From assembly GCF_002368035.1 (NCBI RefSeq), contig NZ_AP018222.1, positions 5,219,508-5,283,507 on the forward strand: a DNA stretch of 64,000 bases. The letters are read 5' to 3'. Source of the stretch: Nostoc linckia NIES-25. GTDB lineage: Bacteria; Cyanobacteriota; Cyanobacteriia; Cyanobacteriales; Nostocaceae. Every line of letters starts with the position of its first letter. Position 1 is the first letter of the stretch. Below, one piece after another: positions 1-9,573 of the stretch. Position numbers and translations under genes: made by a program. The notes under the pieces are model-generated. The model saw nothing but the letters and a program-made list of their open reading frames with translations. It was not told the DNA's origin and made no database searches.

Positions 1-191
1 GAGTTCATTCTCAAAGCATCTCTGTTACTAGAAAAACCGAACAAATACTCTGGTCAAAAAAGGCGATCGCCCAAGCAATTTGGCGGCGCGGATTAGCAAA
101 TAAATTACAAATCGATGTAGAATTTTCCACAGGTCGCTTCATCTTACGGCGCAAAAGAGAAGCAGGGGGGCAGAGGAGCAGGGGGGCAGAG
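1..191 (+). other. Left-edge sequence in frame with the haemagglutinin/CHAT gene
   Basis: The reading frame of the next gene continues without a stop from base 3. It encodes a basic stretch containing KKAIAQAIWRRGLANKL and then a GGGGGCAGAGG low-complexity repeat at about 158-191. This is either an N-terminal extension or the 3' end of an upstream gene that lost its stop codon at the repeat. No confident gene call is possible. Confidence 0.4.
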
Positions 192-3100
192 GTGAAAGAA
201 GGCCGCTGGCAAACCTTAGAGGAGGTGCCATGCACAGTTAGTAACGAAAATCTTTTTTCTCCGAACGTCTGGATAGAATCTCTGCTTTGTGTAAAAAAAT
301 CTTTACTGTCTAATATTGCCGCTTCAATACTAGTTTTTGCCCCACTTTTGAGTGCCATCAGTCCCAAATTAGCCCAAGCACAGCAAATTGTTCCTGCTGC
401 TGATGGTACAAACACAATTGTGACTCCCAACGGCAATCAACTCGATATCACCGGCGGTACAACTTCTGGTGATGGCGCTAATCTCTTCCACAGCTTTCAA
501 CAATTTGGAATTTCACCAGAACAAATCGCCAACTTTCAAGCCAGCCCAGCCCTACAAAATATTCTTGGTAGAATCACTGGCGGTAATCCTTCCATCGTCA
601 ATGGCTTAATTCAGGTAACTGGTGGTAGCCCTAACTTGTTCTTGATGAATCCAACCGGATTTATTTTTGGAGCAAACGCCAGCTTAAATGTACCTGGTGC
701 TTTCACGGTGACAACAGCCAACGGCATCGGTTTTGGCAGCAGTTGGTTTAATGCCATCGGTGTTAACGATTACACTGCTTTAGTGGGAAACCCCAATGGA
801 TTCGCCTTTAGTACTAGCCAACCAGGAGCGATCGTCAATGCTGGGAATTTGGCAGTCGGTACGGGGCAGAACTTGAATTTATTAGGTGGTACGGTGGTAA
901 ACACTGGGCAAATTTCAGCACCAGGAGGACAGATTACCGTCACATCCGTACCAGGTCAAAATTGGGTGCGTCTCAGTCAGCCAGGAAATGTTTTGAGTCT
1001 AGAAATTCAACCCTTGGCTTCTAGTAGCAACCAGCCCAATAACTGGACAATTCCCATTGCATCTTTACCAGAATTGCTCACCGTTGGTAATACTAACACT
1101 GGGTTAACTGCTAATCCTGATGGTACCGTACAATTAACAGGCTCTAACGTCAAAATTCCTACAACTCCAGGTACAAACATTGTTTCTGGCACAGTGGATG
1201 TATCCAGCCAAACAGGCGGAACATTAACTGCTTTGGGTACAAAAGTGGGAGTAATTGATGCCAATATTAACGCCTCTGGAACCAACGGTGGCGGTAGTGT
1301 GTTAATTGGTGGCGATTACCAGGGTAAGGGGACTTTGCCCAATGCACAGCAGACTTATGTTAACTCCAACTCCGTAATTAATGCCGATAGTACTTTAAAT
1401 GGAAATGGCGGACGGGTAATTGTTTGGGGTGACAACGCAACCCAATATTTTGGTAACATTTCAGCTCGTGGAGGAGCAAATTCTGGCAATGGTGGTTTTG
1501 TAGAAGTATCGGGCAAAAACTTCTTGACCTTCAACGGTGCGGTAGATACTTCAGCCGCCAATGGTAGCTTTGGGACATTATTGCTAGACCCCACCACCTT
1601 GACTATTATCGATGGTGGAGTAGGGACTTTTGATGGCACAGCTGGCAACATTGCTTTTGGCGATGCAGACATTGGGGCGAATACAGTTTCATGGGGTGCG
1701 ATCGCTGCTTCCGGTGCAAATATCAACTTACAAGCCATAGGCAATATTACCATCAATGATATCACTGGAGCGACACCTGGAGTCACTACCGCTGCTGGTG
1801 TTGCGACATTAAACTTGGGTACTGGCGGTACCTTCAACCTCTCCTCACAAACCGGTTCTGTAAACTTTATCGATCCTAGTAACACAATTGCCACAACCGG
1901 AGGAGCGATAAATATTTCTGGAGCCAGTTTATCACTGGGAAATTTAGATACAAGTACTGGTGGTGGAAATAGTGGTAGCGTCAATTTGTCTACAACTGGC
2001 GGCATTACAGTAGGTAACATTATTACCATCGGCACGGGCTACTCTGGGGGCAATGTAGACTTGTCTGCGGATGGCGATATTATTACACAAAGGATTGACT
2101 CCTCTTCCAATGATGCGGGTGGTTCAGGTACTGGTGGCAGTGTAGTAGCAACAACAACCAACGGCAGTATTACCACTGGGGCAATTAACTCTTCTGTATT
2201 TAAGGAATTAGGTGGCGATTTTATCGGCACGGCTGGCGCAGTCACCTTAACTGCCACAGATAATATTACCGTTAATGACGCTATTAATGCTTCAGCAAGT
2301 GCCACTGGAGTGGATGGGACTGGAAATGTTACAGCTGGCAATGTCACTTTACAAACTACTAATACTGCTGGCAGCAATATTAGTTTTACCAGCATCAACA
2401 CTCAAGCCATAGCCGATGACTTTGTTGATGGTAACACCGTTCAAGGTGGCAATGTGCAAGTGCTAACTAACGGTCTCATCCAAGGATCGGGGACGGGTGA
2501 AACCATTGCAACTGGTGGATTTTTTGTTGGTGAAGGAGGTGTTAACGTTCAACCTTTAGCAGGAGGTACTGTTAGCATTCGACATGATGGTGGCCCAGAC
2601 AATGTAGATTTTGTTGTAGGTAATGCCAGCGTCAACGGTCTAGCAGGGACAATTACTACAGGAGCAACTGCGATCGCTCCTTTAAATAACTTTCCAGTTT
2701 TGCCCAATGGTGGAGATGCTGCTGGTACCCCAGCCGGCATCACCATTACATCCGTAAACACCCCGCCGACGCTGACAACAAACACGCTCCTATCATCTAA
2801 TGCCCAAGTCAATCAAACCTTAAGCTTCACATTTACTGCCAGCACTAGCGATGTCAATCTAGATAATACCACCGTTGTCATTGATGCCATCCAAGCAGGA
2901 ACCCTGAGACGAGGTGATACGGTTTTAGCTGCGGGAGACACATTAACTATAGGCGAAACATTAAATTACACGCCACCAACAGATACCACAGGGCTAATAA
3001 GTGCATTCAGCGTTAGAGCTAGCGATGTAGTTTCATCCTCAGAACCCGTACAGGTAGCAATCAACGTCAATGTCCCTGAGATTCCGCCTGAAATTCCGCC

Positions 3101-4502
3101 TGAAATTCCGCCTGAAATTCCGCCTGAGATTCCGCCTGAAAATCCCGATCCTACCCCCTGCTCATTCCAATGCAATCCAACTACTAATCCAGGTAACCCC
3201 CCTCCTAACATCCCTAAGATTGGTGACCCTGTAATTAATACCAATCCTACTCCCGAAGATAACTTCACAGATGATTTTGGTGATTATTTAGGTATACCCA
3301 ATCCCAAAATTAAAACACTGGATGAGGCCAAAGAAATTGCTAGCAACATTGAGAAAGCTACTGGTGTAAAACCTGCATTTATCTACATTAGTTTTGTGCC
3401 TGTAGAGATTATCCCAGAGAGAACTAAACAGCTGAATACCCTACTAGAAAACGATAGCGACGAACTAGAAATAGTGGTAGTCACTGGAAAAGGTAACCCC
3501 ATTCGTAAGCGCATTCCAGAAACTACTAGAGCCAAAGTTTTACAAGTAGCTAAAGAATTTCGCGACCAAATTGTAAGCCCACAAAACCGCCGCCGCACTG
3601 CTTATTTGCGTTCATCTCAACAACTTTATCGTTGGATAATTGCGCCACTGGAGGCAGATTTACAAGCTAGAGAAATTAACAATTTAGTCTTTCTACCAGA
3701 CATTGGTTTACGTTCAACTCCAATGGCAGCACTTCACGATGGTAAACAATTTTTGGTAGAAAAATACAGTATTGGCTTGATGCCGAGTCTGAGCTTAACT
3801 AACACACTGTATACAGACATTAGAAAATCTCAAATCTTAGCCCTGGGGGTTTCTGAAAGTACTCAAGGGCAAAATCCTTTACCAGCAGTTCCCGTGGAGA
3901 TCTCAACATTGGTATCTAAACTCTGGCAAGGCAAATTGTTATTGGACAAGCAAGCTACTTTACAAAATCTCAAAAGTGTCCGGCGTCAACAACCTTTTGG
4001 CATTATTCACATGGCCACCCATGCCGATTTTGTGGCTGGCGGCTTAAGCAAGTCCTATATTCAACTGTGGGACGACAAGTTACGTCTAGACCAATTACGC
4101 CAGTTGCGGTTAAACGAACCTCAAGTAGAAATGATAGTGCTGAGTGCTTGTAGAACAGCCTTAGGCGATAAAGAGTCAGAACTTGGGTTTGCGGGTTTAG
4201 CAGTGCTGGCAGGTGTAAAAACTAGTGTTGCCAGTCTTTGGTCAGTTAACGATTCTGGTACAGCAGCATTGATGACAAAATTTTATGAGAATTTAAAAAA
4301 TTATCCAATTAAAGCGGAGGCTTTGAGACAAGCTCAAGTAGCTATGGTTAAAGGGCAGATTTACTTAAAGGATGGCCAAATTCAAGGTTTGGGAGCGGTA
4401 GGAAATTTGCCTTTGCCTGCTGAAAGTATTGAGGAAGCTGATGAATCATTTATGCATCCTTATTATTGGGCTGGATTCACAATGGTAGGTAATCCTTGGT
4501 AA
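192..4502 (+). CDS. Secreted filamentous-haemagglutinin-like protein with C-terminal CHAT protease domain
   Basis: A 1436-aa protein read from a GTG. A hydrophobic signal-like segment lies at about residues 36-64, ending in AQAQQ. It is followed by a haemagglutinin N-terminal (two-partner-secretion type) domain with the NPTGFIFG and NPNGFAFS motifs, then a long Gly/Thr/Asn-rich beta-helix-like passenger. A PPEIPPEI proline repeat near residue 970 separates this from a CHAT (caspase-like) domain over about residues 1130-1436. The expected catalytic pair is visible: His1277 in MATHADF and Cys1320 in LSACRTA. TPS proteins are exported through an Omp85-like partner, but none is present here. I infer an envelope or extracellular protein carrying a caspase-like peptidase; its substrate is unknown. 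The frame stays open upstream to base 3, so the true start may lie outside the window. Confidence 0.85.
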   Translation: MKEGRWQTLEEVPCTVSNENLFSPNVWIESLLCVKKSLLSNIAASILVFAPLLSAISPKLAQAQQIVPAADGTNTIVTPNGNQLDITGGTTSGDGANLFHSFQQFGISPEQIANFQASPALQNILGRITGGNPSIVNGLIQVTGGSPNLFLMNPTGFIFGANASLNVPGAFTVTTANGIGFGSSWFNAIGVNDYTALVGNPNGFAFSTSQPGAIVNAGNLAVGTGQNLNLLGGTVVNTGQISAPGGQITVTSVPGQNWVRLSQPGNVLSLEIQPLASSSNQPNNWTIPIASLPELLTVGNTNTGLTANPDGTVQLTGSNVKIPTTPGTNIVSGTVDVSSQTGGTLTALGTKVGVIDANINASGTNGGGSVLIGGDYQGKGTLPNAQQTYVNSNSVINADSTLNGNGGRVIVWGDNATQYFGNISARGGANSGNGGFVEVSGKNFLTFNGAVDTSAANGSFGTLLLDPTTLTIIDGGVGTFDGTAGNIAFGDADIGANTVSWGAIAASGANINLQAIGNITINDITGATPGVTTAAGVATLNLGTGGTFNLSSQTGSVNFIDPSNTIATTGGAINISGASLSLGNLDTSTGGGNSGSVNLSTTGGITVGNIITIGTGYSGGNVDLSADGDIITQRIDSSSNDAGGSGTGGSVVATTTNGSITTGAINSSVFKELGGDFIGTAGAVTLTATDNITVNDAINASASATGVDGTGNVTAGNVTLQTTNTAGSNISFTSINTQAIADDFVDGNTVQGGNVQVLTNGLIQGSGTGETIATGGFFVGEGGVNVQPLAGGTVSIRHDGGPDNVDFVVGNASVNGLAGTITTGATAIAPLNNFPVLPNGGDAAGTPAGITITSVNTPPTLTTNTLLSSNAQVNQTLSFTFTASTSDVNLDNTTVVIDAIQAGTLRRGDTVLAAGDTLTIGETLNYTPPTDTTGLISAFSVRASDVVSSSEPVQVAINVNVPEIPPEIPPEIPPEIPPEIPPENPDPTPCSFQCNPTTNPGNPPPNIPKIGDPVINTNPTPEDNFTDDFGDYLGIPNPKIKTLDEAKEIASNIEKATGVKPAFIYISFVPVEIIPERTKQLNTLLENDSDELEIVVVTGKGNPIRKRIPETTRAKVLQVAKEFRDQIVSPQNRRRTAYLRSSQQLYRWIIAPLEADLQAREINNLVFLPDIGLRSTPMAALHDGKQFLVEKYSIGLMPSLSLTNTLYTDIRKSQILALGVSESTQGQNPLPAVPVEISTLVSKLWQGKLLLDKQATLQNLKSVRRQQPFGIIHMATHADFVAGGLSKSYIQLWDDKLRLDQLRQLRLNEPQVEMIVLSACRTALGDKESELGFAGLAVLAGVKTSVASLWSVNDSGTAALMTKFYENLKNYPIKAEALRQAQVAMVKGQIYLKDGQIQGLGAVGNLPLPAESIEEADESFMHPYYWAGFTMVGNPW

Positions 4503-4571
4503 CAAGAATTCAGAATTAAGAATTTAGAATTCAAGATTCTCTTATTAATTTACAAGCTTGTTTTTATCGCA

Positions 4572-5225
4572 ATGGTACGAGTGGAACTTGTTTATCCTAA
4601 AATCCCAGATAGCAAAAATTGTCCTTGGGGGCGTTGTATAGCTTTTGAGAAATATGACGGTACAAATCTCCATTGGGTTTGGGATTTGGAGCTTGGTTGG
4701 TATGCTTTTGGTACGCGTCGCGATCGCTTTGACTTGGATGATATGGGAATTGCACAATTTAACAAAGCACATCCAGGTTTAGAAGAAGCCCCGCAGATTT
4801 TTAACAGAGATCTTGCCAATCCTTTAAAAACAATATTTCAAGAAAATTTAAATTATCAATACCCAGAAATTACTGTGTTTACAGAATTTTTGGGAACTAA
4901 CTCCTTTGCCGGAATGCATCGAAAGGATGACCCAAAACAACTAATTCTCTTTGATGTACAAACTAACAATTGTATTATTGCTCCCGAACAATTTATTCAA
5001 GATTTTAGTCACTTAAACATTGCACGAGTTGTTTATCGTGGCAAATTAACAGGTAAATTTATTGAAGATGTTCGAGAAGAAAAATATGGTGTAGCTGAAG
5101 GTGTTATTTGTAAAGGAGCCGACAGCGATAGTAATAATGTATGGATGGTAAAAATTAAAACTTATAGTTATATGAATAAATTACAGCAAGCTTTCAAAGA
5201 TGATTGGAAGACATATTGGGAATAA
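4572..5225 (+). CDS. RNA ligase-like nucleotidyltransferase
   Basis: A 217-aa protein with the covalent nucleotidyltransferase fold motifs. Motif I is EKYDGTN, with Lys27 as the predicted AMP-accepting lysine. A motif III-like segment is TVFTEFLG, motif IV is AEGVICKG and motif V is MVKIKT. The order and short length fit the T4 Rnl2-type RNA ligase domain family, which seals or repairs nicked RNA through an enzyme-AMP intermediate. There is no C-terminal OB fold or other domain. It stands alone 69 bp after the CHAT gene on the same strand. The ATG at 4572 is used; no strong Shine-Dalgarno sequence is visible. It could also be a DNA/RNA ligase-family protein of other specificity. Confidence 0.75.
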   Translation: MVRVELVYPKIPDSKNCPWGRCIAFEKYDGTNLHWVWDLELGWYAFGTRRDRFDLDDMGIAQFNKAHPGLEEAPQIFNRDLANPLKTIFQENLNYQYPEITVFTEFLGTNSFAGMHRKDDPKQLILFDVQTNNCIIAPEQFIQDFSHLNIARVVYRGKLTGKFIEDVREEKYGVAEGVICKGADSDSNNVWMVKIKTYSYMNKLQQAFKDDWKTYWE

Positions 5226-5462
5226 GGCAAAAAATCTTGAGAGAATGTTTCAAAAGTCTTTTAGCAATCCTATTTTAATTTTGTAAAATATAGCCATAGC
5301 CACATAGATTAGGACATAATGACAAGCCTAAATGCTAGGAATGGTAATAGTTTTACCTCCTGCCTGGTCACTGAGCGAAGTCGAAGTGCTGCCTCCTGCC
5401 TCTAGATATATTAGTGGCAGCTGTTGACAGTCAACAATCAACAGTCAACAGTCTACTATTTA

Positions 5463-7301
5463 TTATGCAGCTATCTCCTGTTTTTGCTGAGAATTCTGCT
5501 TGAGTATGTCGGTGATTCTTTCGGCGGGAGTAGGGATAGCAAAGTAATATCCCTGGCCTTCTTGACACCCACGTTTTTTTAAATAGTCAAGCTGTTCTTG
5601 AGTTTCTACCCCTTCTGCCGTAATTTTCAACTGGAGGCTTTTGGCTAATGCAATGATGGCATCAGTGACTGCGGCACTATCAGAATTTGATGTCACGTCT
5701 TGCACAAATGAGCGATCGATTTTGAGCATGTTCACAGGAAAGCGCTTCAAATAATTGAGAGAAGAATAACCAGTGCCGAAATCATCCAAAGCTAGCCATA
5801 TTCCTAGTTCTCGTAATTGTTTGAGGGTTTTCACGGAGTGCTGAATATCAACTATTAAGGAGCTTTCTGTGACTTCCAGTTCCAAATAAGATGGTTGCAG
5901 TTTCGTCTCCTCTAGGATTTGTTTGACAACTCCGACTAAATTTGCTTGTTCAAATTGTCGAGCCGAGAGGTTAACTGAGATGCGAATTGGGGGTAGTCCT
6001 GCAAGTTGCCAGTTTCGATTTTGGGTGCAGGCGGTTCGCAACACCCATTCACCAATAGGTACGATTAAACCGTTATGTTCGGCAATGGGAATAAACTTTG
6101 CTGGAGAAACCAAACCTCTTGTAGGATGCTGCCAGCGTATTAGTGCTTCTACTGCTGTGACTTCTTGAGTGTGTAAATCAATCAGCGGTTGGTAATAAAC
6201 TACAATTTCGCCTCGTTCCAGCGCTCCACGTAATTCGTTTTCCAGTGCTAGTCGTTCTTGCAACTGAGCGTTAATTTCTGGTGAATAAAACTGGTACTGG
6301 CTAGACCCTTGCTGTTTTGCTTGGTACAGTGCTATGTGAGCTTGTTGTAACAGGAGATCCACACTATTACGATCGCCTAAGTCACTAATTGTAATACCTA
6401 TGCTGACTGTAATATGAATTTGCTGGTTATCTATGAAGAAGGGTTTAGACAGTATATTCTGTAGGGTTTTTGTGAAAATAACCACTTTTTCAAAGGATAA
6501 GATATCCATCTGAGCGATCGCAAATTCATCTTGAGTTAAACGCGCCAAGATATCTGTTTTACCCATACAGCTTGTCAAACGTTGGGCAACTGCTCTTAAT
6601 AAATGATTAGATGTTTCATGCTCCAACCCATGACTGATACCGATGAAATCATCAATGCTCAGGGAAAGAACAGCAATTAATTGCTGGGGATTCTGAGATT
6701 GTGACACGTTTTGGTAAAGGCGATCGCTAAATAAATCCCGATTCGGTAACCCGGTCAAATTGTCATAATTAGTAATCTGGTGGATTAACTCATCTAATTT
6801 GTGAAGAGTTTGTGAAGTATCTGCCATCAGTGTGCCTGCCTCATCGCCAAATTCTGTAGGCAGTTCTGGTAATTTTTTGGTTTGCAAGTAGTCTCGCAAT
6901 GCCGCAGATGTTAAAATTACGGGGGCGAGTAGATAGTGTAATGCAAAAAGGGTAGCCGCTGTTCCACCTAGTGTAGCCAAAAGAGCATTCAGCAGCACTC
7001 GGATTGCTATTTCCCAAGGATAGGAGTTGGAAGTTACGATATTGAAAATTAAAACCAAAAGTGGTACGTGAGTTCCCAAAAACGCCACTACCATAATTTT
7101 GGCAGTGTAACTTTTTTTGAGTAATCGGAATTGACCTAGAGAAGAGTATAGATAAAGTTTCTGATTCATCTGCATAAATGTTAGTTCATTGTGAGTTAGA
7201 AAATGGTTTAAGCTGTCACGCATCGAAAGCAGCACATTTTTGGCTTTTGAAGGTTGACAGTTAACATCAGCGGTTAAGGAAACTCGTGAGTAGCTATGCA
7301 A
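5463..7301 (-). CDS. Membrane GGDEF/EAL protein with degenerate GGDEF, probable c-di-GMP phosphodiesterase
   Basis: A 612-aa protein. Two hydrophobic segments at about residues 70-125 flank a very short loop, followed by a linker, a GGDEF domain (DNLTGLPNRDLF onward) and a C-terminal EAL domain. The GGDEF signature is replaced by LTQDEF, so cyclase activity is unlikely. The EAL domain keeps its key motifs: VEALIRWQHP, the DDFGTGYSSL loop, LKIDRSF and TAEGVET. I infer a c-di-GMP phosphodiesterase, possibly regulated by GTP binding to the degenerate domain. No sensor domain is recognisable. The first ATG gives a roughly 40-residue soluble N-terminus; internal methionines near residue 43 are alternative starts. 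Confidence 0.85.
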   Translation of the reverse strand: MHSYSRVSLTADVNCQPSKAKNVLLSMRDSLNHFLTHNELTFMQMNQKLYLYSSLGQFRLLKKSYTAKIMVVAFLGTHVPLLVLIFNIVTSNSYPWEIAIRVLLNALLATLGGTAATLFALHYLLAPVILTSAALRDYLQTKKLPELPTEFGDEAGTLMADTSQTLHKLDELIHQITNYDNLTGLPNRDLFSDRLYQNVSQSQNPQQLIAVLSLSIDDFIGISHGLEHETSNHLLRAVAQRLTSCMGKTDILARLTQDEFAIAQMDILSFEKVVIFTKTLQNILSKPFFIDNQQIHITVSIGITISDLGDRNSVDLLLQQAHIALYQAKQQGSSQYQFYSPEINAQLQERLALENELRGALERGEIVVYYQPLIDLHTQEVTAVEALIRWQHPTRGLVSPAKFIPIAEHNGLIVPIGEWVLRTACTQNRNWQLAGLPPIRISVNLSARQFEQANLVGVVKQILEETKLQPSYLELEVTESSLIVDIQHSVKTLKQLRELGIWLALDDFGTGYSSLNYLKRFPVNMLKIDRSFVQDVTSNSDSAAVTDAIIALAKSLQLKITAEGVETQEQLDYLKKRGCQEGQGYYFAIPTPAERITDILKQNSQQKQEIAA

Positions 7302-7931
7302 TTTAAAAGCGTAATAGCTTACTACTAAATTTTTGGTAATTTAATGATTAGGCGGCGATCGGTGTAAGGTCAGCGTCACCTACTTATAATTAGAATTGCA
7401 ATCTTAAACTCGCTTTCTATAGCTTGCGGAGAGTTCATCGATCAATGTAAGATTACTTTCCTTTATGTGTTACTGCCATATATTGACACTACTTTAGTGC
7501 TAATTAAAATAGTTTGTTTCCATCTTCATAGAAAAACTAAATAGCTATAAAAATGGTTATAAGTACTTGCTTTCTAATTTTTTACTAATAGTAATAAATT
7601 TGGCTTTAATGAAATTTTAAAAAATGTAAATTGTGGACGAGTTCCACAGCTTACTTCTTTAACGTTTCAAGCTGCCAATTTTGGTTTTGTCAATCAGGCA
7701 TTAACTGTTCTAATGTATGGACAATCCAAGGAACCTAAAACCACACCAAGAGATTGCACAAACGACAGCAAACCAGCACTTACCATTACAATCACAATGA
7801 TAATAGTTTTACATAGGTTGTGCCTACATATAATATAGAGAAGGGAGTGTCAAAAAATTGGTATATACAATTTCTGTTAGTATTGCAGGTTTGGATCATT
7901 GATTTTTAGCTTTTAAGTAGTGAATAAGCTT
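7302..7931. other. AT-rich intergenic region
   Basis: About 630 bp without a supportable gene, between a leftward and a rightward gene. It should hold both promoters. The stretch 7660-7830 has an open frame without a start (reading NFGFVNQALTVLMYGQ) that could be decayed coding sequence; I do not recognise it. Confidence 0.4.
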
Positions 7932-8159
7932 ATGGGTAGTTTAATATTATTATTAATAGGTTTAGGAATTTTGTTTTTAGCCTGGAAATCTCAAGACGAA
8001 ATTCATCGCATTGCAACTATGGTAACTGGGACAATTTCTCTGATTTGGGGATTTTCTTTAGCTCCCTTGTCATTTCAATTGCCATTTGAGATTATTTCAG
8101 TTTTAGCAGCTTTTTCTGTTTGTATGCGTTGCTTGGGTTGTGGTTTAAAGCGAGATTAA
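7932..8159 (+). CDS. Small membrane protein of unknown function
   Basis: A 75-aa hydrophobic protein from the ATG at 7932; a GTG four codons earlier (7920) is the alternative start. Two or three transmembrane segments are apparent: a very Leu/Ile-rich one at the N-terminus, then one around ATMVTGTISLIWGF and one around FEIISVLAAFSV. The tail contains CMRCLGCG, three cysteines that could bind metal or form a disulfide. It lies 80 bp before the alcohol dehydrogenase on the same strand. No family is recognised. Confidence 0.55.
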   Translation: MGSLILLLIGLGILFLAWKSQDEIHRIATMVTGTISLIWGFSLAPLSFQLPFEIISVLAAFSVCMRCLGCGLKRD

Positions 8160-8239
8160 TTTTTCACTCATAAACTTTGTATTTTGCACAAAACCATAAA
8201 CTACTTGCCACTAAATAATTAAAAAACTTGGAGTTGCTT

Positions 8240-9229
8240 ATGCGTGCAATGATTTTAGATGCACCGCATCAACCCTTACGGTTAGGAGAGTTACCGATAC
8301 CAAAACCTAACTCACAACAAGTACTGATTCGCGTTCGTGCTTGCGGTGTATGTCGCACCGATTTGCATATAGTTGATGGAGAATTGACGCATCCCAAACT
8401 ACCTTTAGTACTTGGGCATCAAATTGTCGGTACTGTAAAGGCGGTGGGTGATGGTGTTGATAAATTTAGTGTTGGTCAACGAGTTGGTGTTCCGTGGCTG
8501 GGTTATACTTGTGGCGATCGTTGCCCTTACTGTGCCTCCGGTCGTGAAAATCTTTGCGATTATGCCGAGTTTACTGGTTATAATATTGACGGTGGCTATG
8601 CAGAATACACTGTGGCCGATTACCGCTTTTGCTTTCCCCTAGACCTTAGCTTTCCCGATTTGCAAGCTGCGCCCCTTTTGTGCGCCGGCCTAATTGGCTA
8701 TCGCGCTTACAGAATGACAGGTAATGCACAAAAATTAGGTTTTTATGGCTTTGGTTCGGCTGCTCACATTTTGATACAACTGGCTCGTTATCAAGAACGT
8801 CAAGTGTTTGCTTTTACCCGTTCCAACGATGTTGAAGGACAAGAGTTTGCCCGTCAATTGGGTGCAACTTGGGCGGGTGGCTCAGATGTATTACCCCCAG
8901 AACCTTTAGACGCAGCGATTATTTTTGCTTCCGTAGGTCAACTCGTACCATCTGCTTTACGTGCAGTTACCAAAGGCGGCGTCGTAGTTTGTGCTGGAAT
9001 TCACATGAGTGATATTCCTTCTTTTCCTTATGACGTTCTTTGGGAAGAAAGAGTGTTGCGTTCTGTTGCTAATTTAACTCGCCAAGATGGTAAAGAATTT
9101 CTTACCTTAGCGCCCAAAGTTCCTATCCGCACTGAAGTAAATGCTTTTCCCTTGGCTCAAGCGAATGAGGCTTTAGATGCTCTTCGTACTGGGAAAATTG
9201 CAGGTTCAGCTGTTTTGGTAGTTGATTAG
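8240..9229 (+). CDS. Zinc-dependent alcohol dehydrogenase family protein
   Basis: A 329-aa medium-chain dehydrogenase/reductase. The N-terminal GroES-like domain has the catalytic zinc motif ACGVCRTDLH and LVLGHQIVG. The structural zinc loop has cysteines in CGDRCPYCASGRENLC. The Rossmann domain starts near KLGFYGFGSAAH, a slightly atypical GxGxxA. The family oxidises alcohols or reduces aldehydes with NAD(P)H. The start is placed at the ATG at 8240, because GGAG at 8230-8233 is a well-spaced ribosome-binding site; an upstream in-frame TTG at 8228 overlaps it. Substrate cannot be read from the sequence. Confidence 0.9.
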   Translation: MRAMILDAPHQPLRLGELPIPKPNSQQVLIRVRACGVCRTDLHIVDGELTHPKLPLVLGHQIVGTVKAVGDGVDKFSVGQRVGVPWLGYTCGDRCPYCASGRENLCDYAEFTGYNIDGGYAEYTVADYRFCFPLDLSFPDLQAAPLLCAGLIGYRAYRMTGNAQKLGFYGFGSAAHILIQLARYQERQVFAFTRSNDVEGQEFARQLGATWAGGSDVLPPEPLDAAIIFASVGQLVPSALRAVTKGGVVVCAGIHMSDIPSFPYDVLWEERVLRSVANLTRQDGKEFLTLAPKVPIRTEVNAFPLAQANEALDALRTGKIAGSAVLVVD

Positions 9230-9573
9230 TAGTGCTTAAAAGGGAATCGGTAAATCTCAATCATTAAAATGAATAAAAAATTTTTGATTTTAGATTTTTT
9301 CGACAAAGAAATTTGGAAACTAGCCTGCGGCATTCTTCTCAAATATGTCTCCAAAAAGTAGATAAAATAACATAAAATTTAAAAAATAAAAAATTTTGAA
9401 AAAAAAGTCTATGATAAAATCGCATCAAAAATCTGAGGATACCAAAAATTATCCAGACTTATTTGTAGCTTTTTGGAAAGGGCTAGCTCTTACCCACGCA
9501 CAACAAGCGACATAACACTTGTCAAGAATAATCCTGATGAGACAATTTTATGCTTAATTAGAGTCAATCAGTA
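9230..9573. other. AT-rich intergenic region
   Basis: 344 bp of very A/T-rich sequence with A-runs around 9370-9410. No gene, strong hairpin or repeat is seen. It probably carries the promoter of the following AAA-like/GGDEF gene. Confidence 0.4.

Noticed and set aside
11..3598. Several minus-strand ORFs opposite the haemagglutinin/CHAT gene
   Set aside because: They are antisense shadows of a repetitive coding region, with Pro/Val-rich low-complexity translations and no family features.
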